The position numbers and the translations under genes were made by a program. This document shows positions 1 through 5,028 of a DNA stretch of 5,028 nucleotides, in pieces. Source of the stretch: Pseudomonas sp. (GTDB lineage: Bacteria; Pseudomonadota; Gammaproteobacteria; Pseudomonadales; Pseudomonadaceae); the NCBI GenBank assembly GCA_003525045.1, contig DQGF01000291.1, forward strand, positions 863 to 5,890, given 5' to 3'. The notes beneath the pieces are model-generated. The model did no database searches and was not told where the DNA came from. It saw only the letters and a list, made by a program, of their open reading frames with translations. Numbering within the stretch: position 1 is the stretch's first letter; each line of letters begins with the position of its first letter.

Positions 1-2600
1 TAGCTCAGGGACGAATAGCCGGTGCCAAAATCATCGATCGCCAGTTTTACCCCAAGATCGCGTAACTGCTGAAAGGTCGCGATGATGTGCTCGACGCTGT
101 CCAGCAACTGACTTTCGGTGAGTTCCAGCTCCAGGTTGTGCGGCGCCAGTCCGGTTTCTTCCAGCACCTGGCGCACCAGGCTGACCAATTTGCCCTGACG
201 CAATTGATGCACCGACAAATTCACCGACACTCGAATCGGTGCAAGCCCCTGACGCTGCCACTCACAGGCTTGCCAGCAGGCCTGTCGCAACACGAACTCG
301 CCGATAGCGCCAATCAGACCCGTTTCCTCGGCCAGGCCAATGAACTCTCCCGGCGGTATGCGGCCCATGGTCGGATGATCCCAGCGCACCAGCGCCTCGG
401 CCGCGTTCAACCGGCCCGTGGCGAGGCACAGCTTGGGTTGGTAAAACACCTTTAGTTGCTTCTCTTCGATGGCTTTGCGCAGCTGATTTTCCAGCTGCAA
501 GCGTTCCAGCGTGCTGGCTTGCAAGCTGTCGGTGTAAAACTGGAAATTATTGCCGCCCAAGTGCTTGGCATGCTGCATGGCCATGTTCGACTGACTGACC
601 AAAGCGGAAATTTCCCGGGCGTTGTCCGGCAACAAACTGATGCCCATCGAAGCGCTCACCACCAGTTCGTGACCCTCAACGTTAACCGGTACACGCAGCT
701 TGGTCGCCAAGCGGTTTGCCACCCGCGCCAGGCTCGAGAGATTGCCATAGGCATTGAACAACACAGCGAACTCATCGCCGGACAAGCGCGCAATGGTGTC
801 CGCCTCGGGCAGCGCATTGACTAGCCGTCGGGCCATTTTCTGCAGTAATTGGTCGGCGATTTCATGGCCAAGGCTGTCATTGAGCAATTTGAAACGATCC
901 AGATTGATGTGCAGCAACGCCAGACTGCGGTAGCCGCCCTGGCGCACCCGCTGATGCGCTTCGCTTAGCCGCTCACGGAACAGCGCACGGTTGGCCAGGC
1001 CGGTGAGTTCATCGTAATGGGTCAGGTAGCGCATGCGCTCTTCAGATTCGCGTCGAGCCGATAGATCGGCGAAGAAGCCCACGATATGGCTCACTTTTCC
1101 CCGAGTATCGCGCACGGCATTCAGTTGCAGCCATTGTGGATACAGCTCACCGTTCTTGCGGGTTTCCACCAGTTCGCCCTGCCAGGTACCGTGCTGTTCC
1201 AGCGCCTGATGGATCGCCGCATAGTGCCGGCGGGCATCGCGACTGCAGGGCAAATCGACCACATTGCGCCCGAGCATGTCCTCGATGTCATAGCCGGTGA
1301 CTCGACTGAAAGCCTGATTGACCGCGATCAACGCGTAGCTCGGGTCGAAAATCACAATGCCTTCGCTGGCCGCCTCGAACACGGTCGCTGCCAGTTGCCG
1401 TTGCGTCTCCAGGCTTTTGCTGACGCTGATGTCGCGGCGGGTGCCGACCATACGGATCACCCGGCCGTTTTCACTGCGCTCAACCGCTCGACCACGGTCC
1501 TCGATCCACACCCAATGACCGTCGCCATGGCGCACGCGGTACTCAACCTGATAATCCTCGCTACGCCCTTTCAAATGCTCGACCAGTGCGCGCTTGAGCG
1601 ACGGCAAGTCATCGGGGTGCAGGCGCGGCTTGAGGTGGCGGAGCATCGCCGTCACGAATTCCGGCTCCAGGCCGAACAGTTCCTGGAGGTGGGTGTGGTG
1701 GACTTCATCGGTCTGCAGGTTCCAGTCCCACAACCCCAGCTCACTGGCCTTCAACGCCAGCGCCAGACGCGCTTCACTCTTACCCAAGGCCTGATTGGCG
1801 GCGTCCAGCTCCAGGCTGCGCTGGGTGATGCGGCTTTCCAGCCCGACCTGAATTTCACGAAGTTCGTCTTCTGCTCGACAGCGCTGGTCGATTTCCTTGG
1901 CCAACGTGTGATTGAGCCGGTCGCTGCCGCTTTGAGCCTGCTGCAAGTGCTCGATCAGTGCCTGATTCTGGAAGCGCCGCAACAGTCCGCTATCGATCAG
2001 CCGATTGACCTGCCAGGCGACGACACTCAACGCGCCCAGCAGAATCAGCCCGAACCAGCCCCAACCCTGTCCCTGTTCATCGCCGCCCCAGAACAGATAG
2101 CCAATGGCTGGCAACAGGCAGGGCAAGGTAAAGGACAGGAAGGCGGGCAGGCTGACCGCATAGGCAACGCTGGCCGAGAGCGCAGCAGCGCCGATCAGGC
2201 CGAATACCCAGGCTTGTTGCATGAAGTTGTCGGCGGGCACCAGCGCGATGCCGGCAACGGCCAGGGTCAGGCCGGTCATGGCCGAACCGAGCAAAAACAT
2301 GCGGCGCCAGATCGGATGGGCCTGGCGGTTGGGAATCGCTGAATCGAAGGCTGCGACCTGAATCACCCGCAACGCCACCAGCGACAACAACCACACCAGC
2401 CAGACGCTGACCAGGAAGTAGCGCTGCGGACTCCAGAGTAACCAGGCGCAGACCAAACCATTGATCAACATGAACAACGTGGGCAACAACGAACCTTGAT
2501 AAAGCAGGCGCGTGCGTTCGACCGCCATTTCCATGGCGTACTGTTTGCGGATAACCCGGGGCTCCACCGTGGGGCCCGACAGGTCGGAGCTGAGGGTCAT
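1..2600 (-). CDS. Membrane-anchored PAS-PAS-GGDEF-EAL protein, probable cyclic-di-GMP phosphodiesterase (3' end cut by window)
   Basis: This gene encodes a cyclic-di-GMP turnover protein of the inner membrane, read without a stop for 866 codons from the ATG at 2600-2598 to the window edge. Visible in order: about six hydrophobic helices (roughly residues 38-56, 61-80, 101-121, 130-149, 151-171, 181-198); a charged helical, probably coiled-coil linker (210-275); PAS 1 with its PAC end (276-394, WVWIEDRGR at 363-371); PAS 2 (420-517); GGDEF (524-689); EAL (697 onward). The GGDEF signature is SGDEF (607-611), and N566 stands where the first metal-binding Asp is expected. The EAL domain keeps EAL (735-737), N794, E826 and D856/D857, all known metal or catalytic ligands. 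Roughly 80-100 EAL residues, including the Lys and later Glu ligands, lie outside the window. I infer phosphodiesterase activity with a regulatory GGDEF domain. The start is uncertain: the frame stays open upstream to a TGA at 2786-2784, with further ATGs at 2633 and 2657, and none of the three has a strong ribosome site. The membrane input domain is not one I can name. It diverges from uvrD. Confidence 0.93.
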   Translation of the reverse strand, partial: MTLSSDLSGPTVEPRVIRKQYAMEMAVERTRLLYQGSLLPTLFMLINGLVCAWLLWSPQRYFLVSVWLVWLLSLVALRVIQVAAFDSAIPNRQAHPIWRRMFLLGSAMTGLTLAVAGIALVPADNFMQQAWVFGLIGAAALSASVAYAVSLPAFLSFTLPCLLPAIGYLFWGGDEQGQGWGWFGLILLGALSVVAWQVNRLIDSGLLRRFQNQALIEHLQQAQSGSDRLNHTLAKEIDQRCRAEDELREIQVGLESRITQRSLELDAANQALGKSEARLALALKASELGLWDWNLQTDEVHHTHLQELFGLEPEFVTAMLRHLKPRLHPDDLPSLKRALVEHLKGRSEDYQVEYRVRHGDGHWVWIEDRGRAVERSENGRVIRMVGTRRDISVSKSLETQRQLAATVFEAASEGIVIFDPSYALIAVNQAFSRVTGYDIEDMLGRNVVDLPCSRDARRHYAAIHQALEQHGTWQGELVETRKNGELYPQWLQLNAVRDTRGKVSHIVGFFADLSARRESEERMRYLTHYDELTGLANRALFRERLSEAHQRVRQGGYRSLALLHINLDRFKLLNDSLGHEIADQLLQKMARRLVNALPEADTIARLSGDEFAVLFNAYGNLSSLARVANRLATKLRVPVNVEGHELVVSASMGISLLPDNAREISALVSQSNMAMQHAKHLGGNNFQFYTDSLQASTLERLQLENQLRKAIEEKQLKVFYQPKLCLATGRLNAAEALVRWDHPTMGRIPPGEFIGLAEETGLIGAIGEFVLRQACWQACEWQRQGLAPIRVSVNLSVHQLRQGKLVSLVRQVLEETGLAPHNLELELTESQLLDSVEHIIATFQQLRDLGVKLAIDDFGTGYSSLS

Positions 2601-2616
2601 AGGCAATGTTCTTGTT

Positions 2617-2625
2617 CTTATAATG
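2617..2625. promoter_or_regulatory. AT-rich block with -10-like hexamers on both strands
   Basis: The plus strand has a perfect TATAAT at 2619-2624 pointing toward uvrD, but the bases 16-18 positions upstream match the -35 consensus poorly. The minus strand has TATAAG (2622-2617) and CATTAT (2625-2620) pointing into the GGDEF-EAL gene. The latter has a weak TCGACG -35 candidate 18 bases away. A minus-strand start here would lie only about 10-15 bases before the ATG at 2600. If the plus-strand hexamer works, uvrD would have a second promoter with a leader of about 225 bases. Either use is tentative. Confidence 0.3.
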
Positions 2626-2705
2626 ATGAGCATGAGCCCGAAACGTCGACGGAGCATACACAAGCAAGTGCCCGGACCACACTGCCCCGGGTCATAAAAC
2701 AGGCA

Positions 2706-2733
2706 AAAATATCCGCTGCTTTCCCGTCGTAAA
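2706..2733 (-). promoter_or_regulatory. Possible promoter of the GGDEF-EAL gene
   Basis: On the minus strand a -35-like TTTACG (2733-2728) and a -10-like TATTTT (2711-2706) are separated by 16 bases; each matches four of six consensus positions. The predicted start near 2699 would give a leader of about 100 bases to the ATG at 2600, and would also include the alternative ATGs at 2657 and 2633. The match is modest. Confidence 0.25.
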
Positions 2734-2763
2734 AGCGTCCAGGCGAGCCCCACCAACGCTTGC

Positions 2764-2807
2764 AGCCGATGACCGACCGGTCGTCATGCGCATAACTTTC
2801 ATCGGCT
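2764..2807. repeat. Nested inverted repeat between the divergent genes
   Basis: A perfect 9-base inverted repeat, AGCCGATGA at 2764-2772 and TCATCGGCT at 2799-2807, encloses a 26-base interior. The interior begins with the perfect 10-base palindrome CGACCGGTCG (2774-2783), which extends with a one-base bulge to a dyad at 2769-2787, and also contains the palindrome ATGCGCAT (2786-2793). It lies just upstream of the uvrD -35 and could be an operator or a cruciform-forming site. It lacks the trailing T run of an intrinsic terminator and belongs to no protein-binding motif I recognise. Confidence 0.5.
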
Positions 2808-2822
2808 AAAGCAAAGCGGGGT

Positions 2823-2851
2823 TTGCCCGGTGTGGCGCCGCCCCCTAGAAT
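2823..2851 (+). promoter_or_regulatory. Probable sigma70 promoter of uvrD, predicting a leaderless transcript
   Basis: A -35-like TTGCCC (2823-2828, four of six to consensus) is followed by a 17-base spacer and a -10-like TAGAAT (2846-2851, five of six). With normal geometry, transcription would begin at about 2858, the A of the uvrD ATG, leaving no 5' leader. The bases before the ATG contain no purine-rich ribosome site, which agrees with leaderless translation. This is inferred from sequence only; a promoter further upstream could also serve the gene. Confidence 0.6.
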
Positions 2852-2857
2852 GCCCTG

Positions 2858-5028
2858 ATGCGCGATGATCTCTCCCTTCTGCTGAACTCTCTCAACGATG
2901 CCCAACGCCAGGCCGTAGCTGCCTCCGTGGGTCGTCAGTTGGTCCTGGCCGGTGCTGGTTCCGGTAAAACCCGAGTGCTGGTGCACCGTATCGCCTGGTT
3001 GATCCAGGTCGAAAACGCCTCGCCCCACTCAATCCTGTCGGTGACGTTCACCAACAAGGCCGCTGCGGAGATGCGTCATCGCATCGAACAGCTAATGGGT
3101 ATCAACCCGGCCGGTATGTGGGTCGGCACCTTCCACGGCCTTGCGCACCGCTTGTTGCGGGCGCATTGGCAGGAAGCCGGCCTGAGCCAGACGTTCCAGA
3201 TTCTCGACAGTGACGACCAGCAGCGATTGGTCAAGCGGGTGATCCGCGAGCTGGGGCTGGACGAGCAACGCTGGCCGGCCCGTCAGGCCCAGTGGTTCAT
3301 CAACGGCCAGAAAGACGAAGGTCTGCGTCCAAAACACATTCAAGCCAGCGGCGACCTGTTCCTGGCGACCATGCGCAACATCTATGAAGCCTATGAGGCC
3401 GCGTGCCTGCGCGCTGGCGTCATCGACTTCTCCGAACTGCTACTGCGCGCTCTCGATTTGTGGCGCGATCACCCGGGCTTGCTCGCCCACTACCAGAAGC
3501 GCTTCCGGCACATTCTGGTGGACGAGTTCCAGGACACCAACGCTGTGCAGTACGCCTGGTTGCGTCTGCTGGCCAAGGGCGGCGACAGCCTGATGGTGGT
3601 CGGCGACGACGATCAATCGATTTACGGCTGGCGTGGCGCGAAAATCGAGAATATCTATCAGTATTCTGACGACTTCCCGGATGCCGAGACCATTCGTCTG
3701 GAGCAGAACTACCGCTCTACTGCCGGGATTCTCAAGGCTGCCAACGCCCTGATCGCCAACAACACCGGGCGCATGGGCAAAGAGCTGTGGACCGACGGCG
3801 GTGAAGGCGAAGCGATCAATCTATACGCTGCCTTCAACGAACACGATGAAGCACGCTACGTGGTGGAAACCATCGAAAGCGCGCTGAAAACCGGCCTTGC
3901 TCGCAGTGATATCGCGATTTTGTACCGCTCCAACGCCCAATCGCGCGTTTTGGAAGAAGCGTTGTTGCGCCAACGCATTCCCTATCGCATCTATGGCGGC
4001 CAACGCTTCTTCGAACGGGCAGAAATCAAGAACGCCATGGCTTACCTGCGATTGCTGGAAGGCCGTGGCAACGATGCAGCGCTGGAACGGGTGATCAACG
4101 TTCCAGCCCGTGGCATCGGCGAGAAAACCGTCGAAGCGATCCGCGACCACGCCCGGCACAGCGATGTGTCGATGTGGGAAGCCATGCGCCTGCTGGTCGC
4201 CAATAAAGGCCTGGCCGGGCGCGCCGCGGGCGCTCTCGGGGCATTTATCGAGCTGATCGAGAACCTCGCTGCCAAATGCATGGAGATGCCCCTGCATCTG
4301 ATGACCCAGACGGTCATCGAACAATCGGGACTGATTGCCTACCATGAAGCGGAGAAAGGTGAGAAAGGCCAGGCCCGGGTAGAAAACCTTGAGGAACTGG
4401 TCAGCGCCGCGCGCAACTTTGAAAACGCGGAAGAAGACGAAGACCTGTCGCCATTGGCGGCATTCCTCGGTCACGCGTCGCTGGAGGCTGGGGATACCCA
4501 GGCCGACGAGCACGAAGACAGCATTCAGCTGATGACCCTGCACAGCGCCAAAGGCCTGGAATTTCCTTACGTGTTCCTGGTGGGCATGGAAGAAGGCCTG
4601 TTCCCGCACAAGATGAGCCTGGAAGAACCTGGTCGTCTTGAGGAAGAGCGCCGCCTGGCCTACGTCGGCATCACCCGGGCGATGCAGAACCTGGTGATGA
4701 CCTATGCTGAAACCCGACGCCTGTACGGCAGCGAGACCTACAACAAAGTGTCGCGTTTCGTACGGGAAGTGCCGAAAGGCCTGATCCAGGAAGTGCGCCT
4801 GTCCAACAGCGTCAGCCGTCCGTTCGGCGGCGGTCAGCAGCAGAGCTCCAGTAGCCTGTTTGGTGGCAGCGAGATCCCGGACACCGGGTTCAGTCTGGGC
4901 CAGGCCGTTCGGCATTCGGTGTTTGGCGACGGCGTGATCCTGAACTTCGAAGGCGCCGGGGCTCAGGCCCGGGTCCAGGTAAACTTCAGCGAAGGCAGCA
5001 AGTGGCTGATGCTGGGTTATGCCAAGCT
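2858..5028 (+). CDS. uvrD: UvrD, ATP-dependent 3'-5' DNA helicase II (last few residues beyond window)
   Basis: This is the superfamily 1A helicase that removes the excised oligonucleotide and UvrC in nucleotide excision repair and unwinds nicked DNA in MutL-directed mismatch repair, in the cytoplasm. Motifs in order: Q motif around L12-Q16; Walker A AGAGSGKT (31-38, K37); motif Ia TFTNKAAAEM (63-72); VGTFHGLAHR (89-98); Walker B DEFQDTN (222-228, D222/E223); motif III VGDDDQSIYGWRGA (248-261); motif IV with R286; motif V TLHSAKGLEF (560-569); motif VI VGITRA with arginine finger R607. Each sits about two residues after its E. coli UvrD position. A low-complexity Gly/Gln/Ser linker (about 670-682) leads to the C-terminal Tudor-like domain (683 onward). 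The frame is open for 723 codons plus two bases; E. coli UvrD is 720 residues and ends YARLESV, so only about four residues are missing. The start is firm: an in-frame TAG lies at 2846-2848, and the N-terminus aligns with E. coli. There is no Shine-Dalgarno sequence. Rep and PcrA are the alternatives, but the N-terminus (LLNSLNDAQ) and C-terminus favour UvrD. Confidence 0.97.
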   Translation, partial: MRDDLSLLLNSLNDAQRQAVAASVGRQLVLAGAGSGKTRVLVHRIAWLIQVENASPHSILSVTFTNKAAAEMRHRIEQLMGINPAGMWVGTFHGLAHRLLRAHWQEAGLSQTFQILDSDDQQRLVKRVIRELGLDEQRWPARQAQWFINGQKDEGLRPKHIQASGDLFLATMRNIYEAYEAACLRAGVIDFSELLLRALDLWRDHPGLLAHYQKRFRHILVDEFQDTNAVQYAWLRLLAKGGDSLMVVGDDDQSIYGWRGAKIENIYQYSDDFPDAETIRLEQNYRSTAGILKAANALIANNTGRMGKELWTDGGEGEAINLYAAFNEHDEARYVVETIESALKTGLARSDIAILYRSNAQSRVLEEALLRQRIPYRIYGGQRFFERAEIKNAMAYLRLLEGRGNDAALERVINVPARGIGEKTVEAIRDHARHSDVSMWEAMRLLVANKGLAGRAAGALGAFIELIENLAAKCMEMPLHLMTQTVIEQSGLIAYHEAEKGEKGQARVENLEELVSAARNFENAEEDEDLSPLAAFLGHASLEAGDTQADEHEDSIQLMTLHSAKGLEFPYVFLVGMEEGLFPHKMSLEEPGRLEEERRLAYVGITRAMQNLVMTYAETRRLYGSETYNKVSRFVREVPKGLIQEVRLSNSVSRPFGGGQQQSSSSLFGGSEIPDTGFSLGQAVRHSVFGDGVILNFEGAGAQARVQVNFSEGSKWLMLGYAK

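Larger units (their letters stand above)
2601..2857. other. Divergent intergenic region with no gene
   Basis: These 257 bases separate the two divergent starts. They hold the candidate promoters and nested inverted repeat listed separately, the palindrome CGTCGACG (2644-2651), and a small inverted repeat GCAAA/TTTGC (2811-2815 and 2822-2826) overlapping the uvrD -35. The short open frames here lack a ribosome site or recognisable product. I saw no CTG-N10-CAG LexA-type box, no tRNA-like fold and no intrinsic terminator, as expected between divergent genes. Confidence 0.7.

Noticed and set aside
1086..2342. 418-codon open frame on the plus strand
   Set aside because: It lies wholly antisense to the membrane/PAS/GGDEF gene, whose frame gives recognisable domains. 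The plus-strand translation is low-complexity, rich in Gln and Ala, and matches no family; GC-rich codon bias produces such shadows.
2662..2679. Sigma54-like sequence on the minus strand (TGG...TTGCT)
   Set aside because: The GG and GC elements are separated by 11 bases instead of the strictly required 10, and the CAC of the -24 element is not in place.
2077..2682. 201-codon minus-strand open frame at the start of the GGDEF-EAL gene
   Set aside because: It is a different frame of the same strand. The neighbouring frame gives hydrophobic helices and continues into PAS, GGDEF and EAL domains, so this one is a shadow.
2811..2826. GCAAA/TTTGC hairpin as a terminator
   Set aside because: The arms are only five bases, there is no T run after it, and it overlaps the uvrD -35; a terminator between divergent starts makes no sense.
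3384..3669. Two short plus-strand open frames inside uvrD
   Set aside because: They overlap the Walker B and motif III region of uvrD in other frames and have Arg/Ala/Ser-rich translations typical of out-of-frame reading.
3821..4915. 364-codon open frame on the minus strand
   Set aside because: It is antisense to uvrD, whose motifs IV-VI are encoded on the plus strand over the same bases. The minus translation shows no domain and is explained by codon bias.

Overview
The window reads as an ordinary chromosomal segment of a gammaproteobacterium, most likely a fluorescent-type Pseudomonas. The DNA is moderately GC-rich with strong third-position G/C preference. The UvrD protein looks like the Pseudomonas form, and a membrane-anchored PAS-PAS-GGDEF-EAL gene lies head-to-head with it. 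From memory, P. aeruginosa has the same neighbours (PA5442/PA5443); I could not check this here.

Layout: two large genes diverge from a 257-base intergenic region, and both run off the window. On the minus strand (2600 down to base 1) is a cyclic-di-GMP signalling protein. Its order is six probable membrane helices, a helical linker, two PAS domains, a GGDEF domain and an EAL domain, which the window edge cuts just after the DDFGTG motif. On the plus strand (2858 to the end) is uvrD, DNA helicase II, complete except for the last few residues. All seven checked helicase motifs are intact.

The intergenic region (2601-2857) holds no gene I can support. It carries a well-spaced sigma70-like promoter whose predicted start falls on the A of the uvrD ATG, which suggests a leaderless mRNA. 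It also has an AT-rich block with -10-like hexamers on both strands, and a nested inverted repeat at 2764-2807. There is no sign of a mobile element, CRISPR array, tRNA or rRNA.

The two genes have no obvious shared pathway: one handles DNA repair and the other second-messenger control. The most notable protein-level feature is that the GGDEF domain has lost several catalytic residues, while the visible part of the EAL domain keeps its own. This points to a c-di-GMP phosphodiesterase with a regulatory GGDEF domain. I did not find convincing evidence for a wholly new system; the window is mostly conserved chromosomal backbone with a few points worth testing.
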